DNA of 57,376 nt from CAG-1031 sp964556785 (GTDB lineage Bacteria > Bacteroidota > Bacteroidia > Bacteroidales > Muribaculaceae): NCBI GenBank assembly GCA_964556785.1, contig CAZKXM010000002.1, positions 1 to 57,376 on the forward strand. Reading direction: 5' to 3'. Positions 8,775-15,856 of this stretch are shown piece after piece (positions within the stretch are counted from its first letter, which is position 1; every line of letters starts with the position of its first letter). The position numbers and the translations under genes are program-made. A model generated the notes under the pieces. The model was not told the origin of the DNA. It ran no database searches and worked only from the letters and a program-made list of their open reading frames with translations.

Positions 8775-9752
8775 ATGATGAACAAACGACTTGCTTATAT
8801 AATTTCAATTTCCGCCATAGTTCTCGTTGCAGTTTGCGTCGCTGCCTATTCATTCCTTAACGCGCAGTATCCCAAAATTGCGGCCGATAACAACGGCGAT
8901 ATGACCGTTGCCGTTTTCCCGCTTGACGGAGGCCGGGTTGAGGTTGCCGACAGTGTATGGATGAAAATCGATACAGGAAGTTCTGTCTCGATGCTCTCTG
9001 CCGCTGCTATTGACAGACTCCGCAGCAAGGGAGTGACCGTGAAGGAAGAGATCTTTCCGAGCATAGCGCGTGATGTCAACGACCGCATGTTCATGGCCGG
9101 AACCCGTTATAGAGTCGATCTGCCCGTCGAAGGCCTCGAGTTTGTTGCCGACTCTGTCAGCGGCGGCCACTATGTCAGGACAGGCAAAGATATCTGCACG
9201 ATAGAGGATATGGTGTTTCTGCCTGCTCCCCAAGGGCAGGAGAGTGTGATCGGCACTGATGTGCTTGAGTGTTTCTGCGTTGAAATCCGTCGCAGGGATG
9301 GCCTGCTTGCTTTCCATTCAGATCTCCCTGAAAACTATATCAAGCTTGCCAGGATTGAGTCTCCCTCGATCATGAACACCGTGATTGGTTGTGGCAAACG
9401 TTATTATGTAGATCTCGTAACGGAGAATGTGCCCAACCGTTATTTCATCGACACCGGTATCGACAAGGTTCCCCTGAAGCTCCCCCTCGGCGACTCGATC
9501 ACGGCTAATTCGCGGATAGCGCCGGCTGTCTATCACTCATCGCGCGGCGAGGTTGACGCCCGTTTCTGCAAGGGCGCATGGGTGAAGATCGGTAACCGTG
9601 CAGGCTCTTACAAGGTTTTCTATGCCACCGACGGAGTTGAGGAATATGCAATGAATCCCTTTGCATTTTTTATTCAGGACGTTGTGTTCGATTTCAGGAA
9701 CAAGGGAGTCTATCTCCGTCCCACGACCGATCTGGCGAAAGTGAGGTATTGA
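8775..9752 (+). CDS. Membrane-anchored retropepsin-like protein with two DTG motifs
   Basis: A 325-residue protein with an N-terminal membrane anchor (about residues 7-28) and an otherwise exported body. The first half has WMKIDTGSSVSML (D66-T67-G68), followed by IGTDVL (159-164), the paired landmarks of retropepsin-like aspartic protease domains. The second half repeats the layout with YFIDTGIDKVPL (D226-T227-G228) and ends in VVFDFRNKGVYLRP, resembling the last strands of such domains. So two half-sites are present on one chain, as in a bilobal aspartic protease, although the second lobe lacks the usual Ser/Ala after DTG. No PDZ domain is present. ATG 8775 is chosen over an upstream TTG. 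It has its own promoter and a strong terminator. It may be a protease or a catalytically dead relative; the substrate is unknown. Confidence 0.75.
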   Translation: MMNKRLAYIISISAIVLVAVCVAAYSFLNAQYPKIAADNNGDMTVAVFPLDGGRVEVADSVWMKIDTGSSVSMLSAAAIDRLRSKGVTVKEEIFPSIARDVNDRMFMAGTRYRVDLPVEGLEFVADSVSGGHYVRTGKDICTIEDMVFLPAPQGQESVIGTDVLECFCVEIRRRDGLLAFHSDLPENYIKLARIESPSIMNTVIGCGKRYYVDLVTENVPNRYFIDTGIDKVPLKLPLGDSITANSRIAPAVYHSSRGEVDARFCKGAWVKIGNRAGSYKVFYATDGVEEYAMNPFAFFIQDVVFDFRNKGVYLRPTTDLAKVRY

Positions 9753-9769
9753 CATAAACCAATATGCTG

Positions 9770-9810
9770 ATGTGAGTGTTTGATAATTGAACACTCACAT
9801 TTTGTTTATA
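9770..9810 (+). terminator. Intrinsic terminator after double-DTG gene, before channel gene
   Basis: A perfect 11-base stem, ATGTGAGTGTT (9770-9780) and AACACTCACAT (9790-9800), with a 9-base loop, is followed by TTTTGTTTAT. It sits only nine bases ahead of the next ATG on the same strand, so it may act as an attenuator for the channel gene. Confidence 0.8.
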
Positions 9811-9818
9811 CTCACATT

Positions 9819-10592
9819 ATGACCATAAAGCAATTCTTCACAACCAAGAAAGGAGCCTACGATATGCTCCATCTTGTGATTCTGGGCCTTTCGCTCTTTC
9901 TGGTGATCAGCATTTCGATCGACACGTTCAATAATGTCGCGTTCTACAAACAGCCGCAGTTCCTCAAGGTACAGTTCTGGATCTGTATGGTTTTCCTTGC
10001 CGACTATGTGATTGAATTCTTTATGGCCGACCGTAAATGGAGCTATGTATGGAGCCACATGGTGTTCCTGCTGGTTTCCATCCCTTATCTTGACATCATC
10101 AATCATTTCGGCTGGACATTCTCATCAGAAGTGACCTATCTTTTACGGTTTATTCCGCTTGTGAGAGGTGGTTATGCCCTGGCAATCGTTGTTGGCTGGT
10201 TTACGAGCAACCGCACGGCGTCGATGTTTGTCACCTATCTCCTGATCCTCGTTGCAACCGTTTATTTCTGTGCCATGGTGTTTTATGTCGTGGAGCACAA
10301 TGTCAATCCTCTTGTCGAGAATTTCAATGATGCACTGTGGTGGGCAGCAATGGACACCACCACCGAAGGTTCGAACATCGTTGCCGTGACACCTATCGGA
10401 CGCATTCTGTCGTTCGGGCTCGCGTGTCTGGGAATCATCATGCTGCCGCTATTCACGGTATATCTGGCTTCGATGATCAAATCGCGAAACGACCTCTTTT
10501 CAGCTCAGTCGCTCAATCCGAAGAGCAAGCCGCAACAGGCCGATGCCGACTCGAAAACAGCCGGCGATGGCTCTACTACAAGCAATTCTTGA
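9819..10592 (+). CDS. Voltage-gated-type ion channel protein with atypical selectivity filter
   Basis: A 257-residue integral membrane protein resembling six-helix cation channels (ion transport family). Hydrophobic segments lie at about 16-35, 48-70, 77-95, 117-127, 134-158 and 195-220. The pore segment DALWWAAMDTTTEGSN (171-186) and following VTPIGRILSFGLACLGI clearly align with potassium channel pores. However, the filter TVGYGD is replaced by TEGSNI (E183, G184, S185, N186), and segment four has very few positive residues (R110, R116). The C-terminal tail is polar. ATG 9819 is preferred over an upstream TTG that would fall in the terminator loop. No promoter is visible between the terminator and the start, so expression may depend on read-through. 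Ion selectivity cannot be predicted. Confidence 0.82.
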   Translation: MTIKQFFTTKKGAYDMLHLVILGLSLFLVISISIDTFNNVAFYKQPQFLKVQFWICMVFLADYVIEFFMADRKWSYVWSHMVFLLVSIPYLDIINHFGWTFSSEVTYLLRFIPLVRGGYALAIVVGWFTSNRTASMFVTYLLILVATVYFCAMVFYVVEHNVNPLVENFNDALWWAAMDTTTEGSNIVAVTPIGRILSFGLACLGIIMLPLFTVYLASMIKSRNDLFSAQSLNPKSKPQQADADSKTAGDGSTTSNS

Positions 10593-10632
10593 AAAAACTT
10601 GAGAGCGTGTTTCCGATGAAACACGCTCTCAA
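10591..10632 (-). terminator. Strong intrinsic terminator (minus strand)
   Basis: A perfect 14-base stem (10599-10612 with 10619-10632, loop CCGATG) is followed on the minus strand by GTTTTTTC. On the plus strand the stem is followed by an A-rich stretch, so it does not suit the channel gene. It would end a minus-strand transcript that starts inside the 10593-10906 gap. Confidence 0.8.
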
Positions 10633-10758
10633 AAATAACAAATGGGGCTTCATCTCACGATGGACCCCAAATGAATCTACAATCTATAAAAACATATTTT
10701 TTGAAAAACGGTCGAGTCAATTATTCGTCTGCTTATCCCTGTGTCTAACTTGCTTCGC
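10591..10758 (-). ncRNA. Candidate small RNA between channel gene and guaB
   Basis: The 314-base gap contains a minus-strand promoter (10764-10794) and a strong minus-strand terminator (10591-10632), defining a transcript of about 165 bases. It has no convincing reading frame. Besides the terminator, it can form an internal hairpin, with TGGGG and CCCCA arms around CATC/GATG (10645-10670 region). The 3' end stops at the channel gene's stop codon. I do not recognise an RNA family. Confidence 0.5.
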
Positions 10759-10763
10759 GTGCC

Positions 10764-10794
10764 CAAAATTAGACACAATTGGCTGATTGACCAA
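10764..10794 (-). promoter_or_regulatory. Promoter of the candidate small RNA
   Basis: On the minus strand TTG (10792-10794), 20 bases, then TAATTTTG (10764-10771). The -7 box lies within one arm of a perfect inverted repeat, TGTGTCTAA (10740-10748) and TTAGACACA (10769-10777), which could be an operator. Confidence 0.6.
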
Positions 10795-10849
10795 CTAATT
10801 GCATCTATTTGACAGCATCTTTGAGCAATTATGTTATACAGCACAATGT

Positions 10850-10885
10850 CAGACGGCGCCCTCCCATGTGGGAAAGCGCCGTCTG
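10850..10885 (-). terminator. Hairpin downstream of guaB
   Basis: A 10-base perfect stem CAGACGGCGC / GCGCCGTCTG, with an additional TCCCA/TGGGA inner stem, lies 21 bases past the guaB stop. No T-run follows, so it is either a factor-dependent terminator or a 3'-end stabiliser. Confidence 0.5.
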
Positions 10886-10906
10886 ATGTAGTGTGTTATA
10901 ATGTTG

Positions 10907-12385
10907 TCAGCGAGCTGTCGAGCTGTAGTTAGGAGCCTCGCTTGTGATCGCAACATCGTGAGGATGGCTCTCGGCCACACCTGCGTTTGTGATGCGGGTG
11001 AACGATGCTGAATGCAGGCGCTCGATGTCGGGGGCACCGCAATAGCCCATGCCGGCACGAAGTCCGCCGAGCATTTGATAAACAACCTCATAGAGCGAAC
11101 CTTTGTACGGCACACGCGCGGCAATACCCTCGGGTACGAGTTTCTTGACATCGGTTTCGTTTGACTGGAAGTAGCGGTCTTTCGATCCCTTTTCCATAGC
11201 TTCGAGCGATCCCATGCCGCGGTAGGTCTTATATTTTCGGCCATTGTAAATGATGGTGTCGCCGGGCGATTCCTCAACACCGGCGAGCATTCCGCCGAGC
11301 ATCACGCTCCATGCGCCGGCAGCGAGAGCTTTGACAATGTCGCCTGAATAGCGGATGCCGCCATCGGCAATCAGAGGCACCCCGGTGCCTTCAAGTGCTT
11401 TGGCGACATCGTAAACCGCCGAAAGCTGGGGCACACCTACGCCTGCAATGATGCGGGTGGTGCAGATCGAACCGGGACCGATGCCAACCTTCACACCGTC
11501 GGCACCGTTCTCAACCAGGAACTTAGCAGCCTCACCGGTGGCAATGTTGCCAACAACCACATCGATCGAGGGATATTTTTCCTTGATGGCGCGGAGCACA
11601 CCGATCACACCGCGGCTGTGGCCGTGGGCGGTGTCGATAACAATAGCATCGACTCCCGCTTCAACGAGAGCATCGACGCGGTCCATTGAATCGGCTGTAA
11701 CGCCGACGCCTGCTGCAACGCGGAGTCGTCCGAGCGAATCCTTGCAGGCGAGGGGTTTGTCTTTTGCTTTGGTGATATCCTTGTAAGTTACCAGGCCCAC
11801 CAGGCGCCCCTCTGAGTCAACCACAGGGAGTTTTTCAATTTTGTGCTGCTGCAGAATGTCGGCCGCTTCTTCAAGATTAGCTGTCTGCGAGGTAGTGACG
11901 AGGCCTTCTGATGTCATAACCTCGTCGACAGGACGGTTGAGATTGCGCTCGAAGCGAAGGTCGCGGTTGGTGACAATGCCTCTGAGATGTCCTTCCTTGT
12001 CAACAACAGGAATGCCGCCGATGTGATATTCCTCCATCATATTGAGAGCATCGCGGACGGTGGCACCTAACAGAATTGTGACAGGATCATAGATCATTCC
12101 GTTTTCCGCGCGCTTAACCTGATGAACCTGGCGCGCCTGTTCGGCAATGCTCATGTTCTTGTGGATCACACCGATTCCACCTTCGCGAGCAATGGCAATC
12201 GCGAGGGCCGCCTCAGTCACGGTGTCCATAGCAGCCGACACTATGGGCACATTAAGGGTGATGTTGCGCGAAAACTTGGTGGAAAGGTTGACTTCGCGGG
12301 GAAGCACTTCGGAGTAGGCCGGAATAAGAAGGACGTCGTCAAACGTCAGGCCATCCATCTTTACTCTATCTGCAATAAATGACAT
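10907..12385 (-). CDS. guaB: IMP dehydrogenase
   Basis: Oxidises IMP to XMP with NAD, the committed step to GMP, in the cytosol. The 492-residue length is standard. The barrel begins with LTFDDVLLIPAYSEVLP, two CBS domains occupy about residues 95-210 (IGGIPVVD... and IEKLPVVD...), and the catalytic loop GIGPGSICTTR has the nucleophilic cysteine C308. The flap RYFQSN and the distal GKYKTYRGMGSL-type NAD/IMP contacts are present. The ATG at 12385 (MSFIADRVKMDG) is chosen over a longer start in the promoter because the -7 box TATCTTTG lies at 12406-12413. Single-gene unit with a downstream hairpin. Confidence 0.97.
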   Translation of the reverse strand: MSFIADRVKMDGLTFDDVLLIPAYSEVLPREVNLSTKFSRNITLNVPIVSAAMDTVTEAALAIAIAREGGIGVIHKNMSIAEQARQVHQVKRAENGMIYDPVTILLGATVRDALNMMEEYHIGGIPVVDKEGHLRGIVTNRDLRFERNLNRPVDEVMTSEGLVTTSQTANLEEAADILQQHKIEKLPVVDSEGRLVGLVTYKDITKAKDKPLACKDSLGRLRVAAGVGVTADSMDRVDALVEAGVDAIVIDTAHGHSRGVIGVLRAIKEKYPSIDVVVGNIATGEAAKFLVENGADGVKVGIGPGSICTTRIIAGVGVPQLSAVYDVAKALEGTGVPLIADGGIRYSGDIVKALAAGAWSVMLGGMLAGVEESPGDTIIYNGRKYKTYRGMGSLEAMEKGSKDRYFQSNETDVKKLVPEGIAARVPYKGSLYEVVYQMLGGLRAGMGYCGAPDIERLHSASFTRITNAGVAESHPHDVAITSEAPNYSSTAR

Positions 12386-12405
12386 AGGTGAAAATTTATT
12401 GCCTG

Positions 12406-12413
12406 CAAAGATA
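12406..12413 (-). promoter_or_regulatory. -7 box of guaB
   Basis: TATCTTTG on the minus strand matches TAnnTTTG, 20 bases before the guaB ATG. No -33 TTG is found at a suitable distance. Confidence 0.5.
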
Positions 12414-12524
12414 CGGTTTTTTGTCGAAACATGCCTAAGCAAGCCACCTGATTTTTTCGGAGAAGAAAGATTTTTTCCGAAACCTGTCCGGCTCAGACAA
12501 GGAGTTTTCTAATGAGTCGGGGTG

Positions 12525-13412
12525 TCACACAAGCACTTCCCAGTAGCCGTTACGGGCCGTGCCGACATGCCTGATCTTGTCGCGCTGCTTAAGCTTGATG
12601 AGCTGCTTTTCGATCCCTTTGAGCGACATGCCGATATTTTCAGAGAGTGTTTTGGTTGAATGGTGGGGATTTTCGCGCAGAAGCTCGATTATTTTCTCGG
12701 CCGGTGTCATTCCCTCGCCGGGAAGATAGCCCACAGCCTTGATATATTGGCCGATTTCTTCAGCGAGATGGCGTTTCATTGTCATCGTCATGAAACGGCG
12801 GAATATGTTGAGGTCGCCGCTCTGGGTCGACTCGTAGATCGCACTGATGTAATCGCCTTTCTCTTCAGCCATCACTTTTGTAGGCACAAGGGCGAATTCA
12901 AACTGCAGCCAGTTCATCAGCAGCCTTGCCATCCGTCCGTTACCGTCACTGAAGGGAAATATACGGAAAATTCCGAAGTGAGCGTCGAAACTCAGTTCAT
13001 AGAGCTTCTGGATCTTCTTGTTGGCCGACTGCCGGCGCTTGCGGTCAATTTCGCGGCAGAACTTTGTGAGTTGCGGCTCGGCATCCTTGCGCATCGTTAT
13101 GGAAGGATCCACAAGCGATGCAAGTTCAGTGAGCCTGGCTACGGTTATCTCGGCATGTTCATCGGCAAGCGCGATCACCTGATCGTAAGCAGCTTTCAGA
13201 CCAAGATTCATTTGCCGTTCGTTGCGGCTTTTCGTGTAGGGCAGACTGCCTCCGTCAAGAAGAGTTTCATTTTGCAACTCAGTTATCGTAGAGCCGTCCA
13301 TTGCCGCCGAATGGAAAATGATCGAGTAGAGATTACGCTTAGCATAATCCTGCTGGCGGTCAATTTCAAGGAAATGATACCGCTTTACATATTCTACCAA
13401 TTTGCTCTTCAT
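12525..13412 (-). CDS. Fic-domain protein with Phe replacing the catalytic His
   Basis: A 295-residue protein of the Fic/DOC fold with a C-terminal winged-helix-like segment (residues about 235-295, KTLSENIGMSLKGIEKQLIKLKQRDKIRH), the layout of many bacterial Fic proteins. The loop reads HFGIFRIFPFSDGNGR, so the motif HPFxxGNGR is present except that its first residue, normally the catalytic histidine, is F152 (codon TTT). The phosphate-binding GNGR is intact. Known active members transfer AMP or other phosphate groups to hydroxyls; this one would not work by the standard mechanism. The N-terminal part contains SAAMDGSTIT at the position where class II proteins carry an inhibitory (S/T)xxxE(G/N) helix; it is not an exact match. 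ATG 13412 is chosen over an upstream TTG because a -7 box lies at 13428-13435. No antitoxin gene is adjacent. Confidence 0.9.
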   Translation of the reverse strand: MKSKLVEYVKRYHFLEIDRQQDYAKRNLYSIIFHSAAMDGSTITELQNETLLDGGSLPYTKSRNERQMNLGLKAAYDQVIALADEHAEITVARLTELASLVDPSITMRKDAEPQLTKFCREIDRKRRQSANKKIQKLYELSFDAHFGIFRIFPFSDGNGRMARLLMNWLQFEFALVPTKVMAEEKGDYISAIYESTQSGDLNIFRRFMTMTMKRHLAEEIGQYIKAVGYLPGEGMTPAEKIIELLRENPHHSTKTLSENIGMSLKGIEKQLIKLKQRDKIRHVGTARNGYWEVLV

Positions 13413-13427
13413 CGCTGCAATTTTGTG

Positions 13428-13435
13428 CAAATTTA
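13428..13435 (-). promoter_or_regulatory. -7 box of the Fic gene
   Basis: TAAATTTG on the minus strand matches TAnnTTTG, 15 bases before the ATG. It lies inside the longer possible reading frame, which argues against the upstream TTG start. The -33 element is weak. Confidence 0.45.
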
Positions 13436-13544
13436 CATATTTTTCCGTATTGTTAGTTACACTTTTCCCTAACTTTTTTTGCTTCAAGTGGCTATGCGTG
13501 TTATTTTTTGCAGAAAATCAGTGGGATGTTAAGTCATTATGTAA

Positions 13545-13552
13545 TAATTTTG
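13545..13552 (+). promoter_or_regulatory. -7 box of the L,D-transpeptidase gene
   Basis: TAATTTTG ends four bases before the ATG. No -33 element at the right distance. Suggests a leaderless message. Confidence 0.45.
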
Positions 13553-13556
13553 CAGT

Positions 13557-14171
13557 ATGAAACTGTTTATAATCCTCCTTGTTGCTTTGCTTGCCGCTCC
13601 TGTTTCTGCAGCCGAGCCTGAGCCGGAGCCCGCACCGTTGCTGGCCAACGCCGACATCCTTGAGCTGATATCGGATTACCGGGGAACACGCGGGGCGCGC
13701 CTGCCCGTGCTTGAAAAGCGAAGTGAGATCCGCCGCTGTCAGTCGGCCGTGCCGGGGAGAATGCATCTTATCAGGAGCATTACGGTTGACAAACCAAACC
13801 GTACGCTCCATCTCTACAACGCTTTCGGCGATCTTCTTCTGTCATATCCTGTCTGCGCGTCAATGAACATGGGGCAGAAGCATAAGGCTGACGACAACCG
13901 CACTCCCGAAGGAACATTTGATCTATACGGCATTTACAATTCAACCGACTGGACCTACAAGGATACGGGGTCAAAATGTTACGGACCCTTTTTTATCTAT
14001 CTCCACACTCCCCGGTTTTATGGAATCGGTATACATGGCACAAATGCTCCGAACTCGGTTCCGGGGAGGTCGAGCCACGGGTGCATGCGCATGCACAACG
14101 AGAGTGTGAGCCGTCTGCGTCAGTTTGTCCAGAAGGATCTGCTCGTCACCGTCAAGCCCGATCCGGTCTGA
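13557..14171 (+). CDS. L,D-transpeptidase (YkuD domain), exported
   Basis: A 204-residue periplasmic enzyme with a signal peptide (residues 1-18, cleavage near SAA-EP) and a short Pro/Glu-rich linker. The YkuD domain spans about 72-200. The catalytic motif IHGTNAPNS...SSHGCMRM has H160, S173-H174-G175 and the nucleophile C176, followed by R178. Such enzymes make 3-3 cross-links in peptidoglycan, attach proteins to it, or act as carboxypeptidases. The following gene encodes a lysozyme-like protein 75 bases away, and a lipoprotein follows that, so this looks like a small wall-remodelling cluster. Divergent from the Fic gene. Confidence 0.93.
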   Translation: MKLFIILLVALLAAPVSAAEPEPEPAPLLANADILELISDYRGTRGARLPVLEKRSEIRRCQSAVPGRMHLIRSITVDKPNRTLHLYNAFGDLLLSYPVCASMNMGQKHKADDNRTPEGTFDLYGIYNSTDWTYKDTGSKCYGPFFIYLHTPRFYGIGIHGTNAPNSVPGRSSHGCMRMHNESVSRLRQFVQKDLLVTVKPDPV

Positions 14172-14246
14172 ACATTTCGGAATGTCAAGCTGTTAGATTC
14201 TATGGCATGAGTGTAATTCACGTTACACCCGGTAATCTACAGCATT

Positions 14247-14744
14247 ATGACAAAGATTTTTACAATAATAATGTCAGCGATGCTTTCATTTATCATAATG
14301 ATGGCTGATCCGGCTAACACCGCTTCAGAGAGTAAGTCGCAATATGAGACAGCCATCTCCATCATAAAGAAATATGAAACATTGCACAAGGCCCGTCACT
14401 GGCCTCTGATTGGCTACGGCCACAGAGTGTGGCCCGGCGAAAATTACAAGAGGGGAGTGCAGCTCACCGAAGACCAGGCCGACAAATTGCTCCGAAAGGA
14501 TTTCGACAAACTCTGCGCTATGTATCGCGAGTATGGCGCTGACTCGATTCTGCTCGCAACCTTAGCCTACAATATAGGGCATGGAGCCGTCAACCGTTCC
14601 TCGCTGATCACCAAACTGAAAGCGGGAAACCGCGACATCCGGTCAACATATATCTCCTATTCCAAGTATCGCGGGAAGGTGCACAACGGCATCCGCAACA
14701 GGCGAATAGAAGAGTTTGATTCACTTTTTCAGATAAACCAGTAA
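14247..14744 (+). CDS. GH24-like (phage-type) lysozyme, exported
   Basis: A 165-residue protein with a hydrophobic N-terminus (about 1-26, signal peptide or anchor). The fold is that of T4-type lysozymes: IIKKYETLHKARHWPLIGYGHR carries the catalytic glutamate E44 and the GYGH signature (56-59), then LTEDQADKLLRKDF, LATLAYNIGHGAVNRSSLITKL and a C-terminal RNRRIEEF, where helix RRxxE is characteristic. Relative to T4 lysozyme, the Asp and Thr of the triad are not in place (PLIGYGH instead of xxTIGYGH), so the mechanism may differ or activity may be low. The stop codon is immediately followed by the ATG of the lipoprotein gene, so the two are translated together. Probably cleaves or binds peptidoglycan, and is not a prophage remnant: no other phage gene is nearby. 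Confidence 0.82.
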   Translation: MTKIFTIIMSAMLSFIIMMADPANTASESKSQYETAISIIKKYETLHKARHWPLIGYGHRVWPGENYKRGVQLTEDQADKLLRKDFDKLCAMYREYGADSILLATLAYNIGHGAVNRSSLITKLKAGNRDIRSTYISYSKYRGKVHNGIRNRRIEEFDSLFQINQ

Positions 14745-15590
14745 ATGAAACCGATTATATTATCATTCAGTCTATTGACCGCACTTTGGGCTAATGCGTT
14801 GTGTTCTTGTACGGGTGCACGGACCGATAGCCATGTCGACGAAGCGATGCTCGACAGCCTCCCCACACCTGTCGTCAGGGAGGTTGTTGCGGCTGTGATG
14901 ACCGACGATGCGAGCCGTTTCGCATCAACGGTCAGTTATCCGCTTGAACGTCCTTATCCGCTCCGCGATGTAAAAGACTCGTCGGAAATGACGGCATACT
15001 ATCCCGTGTTGGTTGACGATTCACTCAAACAGGTTATTGTCACGGCACGGCCTGAACACTGGAATAGCGAAGGGTGGCGCGGTGTGACGCTTCACGACGG
15101 AAGCTATCTGTGGATCGACGACAAAGTCTATGCTGTCGACTATATCAGCAAGGAGGAGCGCAGGCAGATGCGGGCCCTTGCCAGCGAGGAGATAAGTTCG
15201 CTGGAGCCGGCAATGAGGCGCGGATGGGTGCCGGTGTTCTGCCTCAGGGCGGTTGACAACGACATTCTTTTCCGTGTCGATTCGCGCACCGATGCCGACA
15301 CCGCTTCCGAACGCTCACCGTATCGGCTGGCCATATATAAGCGAGGCACTGATCTGCACGGACGCCCGTCGGCAACTATGCGCGGGAGCATCGATATCGA
15401 AGGATCGGAAGGCGTCAGGACCTACATTTTCAAAGGGCGCGACGGCTCACAGGCGTTCTATGTGTTTGACCGCGTGTCGGATGACGATCCGCAGCAGGTT
15501 GTAATAGTTACGGCCAGCGGCGATTCGTCGGTCTATCGGGTGGAGCGGGCTTACTGGCGCGACTTCCTGAAGCAAAATCCTCGAAAGTGA
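14745..15590 (+). CDS. Lipoprotein of unknown function
   Basis: A 281-residue exported protein. The N-terminus has a hydrophobic stretch ending in ALCSC, a plausible lipobox with C22 as the lipidated cysteine. I recognise no family. The body has a short alpha/beta segment (VVREVVAAVMTDDASRF, then SYPLERPYPL) that recalls small NTF2-like or DUF4348-type folds; this is only an impression. The second half is beta-rich with several strand pairs ending in aromatic residues. The gene starts directly after the lysozyme stop, and no terminator separates it from the transpeptidase cluster, so a role in envelope maintenance is the best guess. Confidence 0.7.
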   Translation: MKPIILSFSLLTALWANALCSCTGARTDSHVDEAMLDSLPTPVVREVVAAVMTDDASRFASTVSYPLERPYPLRDVKDSSEMTAYYPVLVDDSLKQVIVTARPEHWNSEGWRGVTLHDGSYLWIDDKVYAVDYISKEERRQMRALASEEISSLEPAMRRGWVPVFCLRAVDNDILFRVDSRTDADTASERSPYRLAIYKRGTDLHGRPSATMRGSIDIEGSEGVRTYIFKGRDGSQAFYVFDRVSDDDPQQVVIVTASGDSSVYRVERAYWRDFLKQNPRK

Positions 15591-15650
15591 CAAATTGACA
15601 TTTGGAAAGGCGTTTTTTGAACGATTTTAAGATTTTTTTAATCAAACACC

Positions 15651-15681
15651 ATTGCCAAAATCAAAAATCGTTGTAATTTTG
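15651..15681 (+). promoter_or_regulatory. Promoter of plus-strand intergenic transcript
   Basis: ATTG (15651-15654), a 19-base spacer and TAATTTTG (15674-15681) make a full Bacteroidetes promoter pointing into the gap between the lipoprotein gene and the convergent yqgE-like gene, where there is no plus-strand protein gene. Confidence 0.65.
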
Positions 15682-15686
15682 CATTG

Positions 15687-15843
15687 TCAAACGATGAGAG
15701 CATCGCTTGATTTAGAGAGAAAAGCGAAATTTTATCAAGGACTTTTTCATTGATACAATAGACATTTGAATAAATCCACTGACGTTAAGTACTATGTGTA
15801 AGCAGCGACGCGTGTCCGTGAGGCCATGCGTCGTTTGTTTTAT
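15687..15843 (+). ncRNA. Candidate small RNA with 5' hairpin and terminator
   Basis: A transcript of about 157 bases is bounded by a promoter (15651-15681) and an intrinsic terminator (15804-15843). The 5' end can fold at once: TCAA-CGATG-agag-CATCG-TTGA (15687-15710), closed by a four-base loop. A 19-codon frame, MRASLDLERKAKFYQGLFH, starts at 15694, but its ATG lies within the hairpin and no similar peptide is known to me. It may be a regulatory RNA or a short peptide message. Not recognised as tmRNA, SRP RNA, RNase P RNA or a riboswitch. Confidence 0.55.
15804..15843 (+). terminator. Intrinsic terminator of the intergenic transcript
   Basis: A nine-base stem CGACGCGTG (15806-15814) / CATGCGTCG (15825-15833), with one G-T pair, is followed by TTTGTTTTAT. 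The T-run lies on the plus strand only, so it terminates the plus-strand RNA rather than the convergent yqgE-like gene. Confidence 0.75.
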
Positions 15844-15856
15844 ATCATTTCGGTTT

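Noticed and set aside
13412..13487. Longer N-terminus of the Fic protein (TTG start at 13487)
   Set aside because: The stretch contains the -7 box TAAATTTG and low-complexity AT-rich sequence; the domain starts at MKSKLVEYV.
14247..14744. Prophage remnant suggested by phage-type lysozyme
   Set aside because: No other phage genes, attachment repeats or change of style nearby; the protein has an export signal and is coupled to a lipoprotein.
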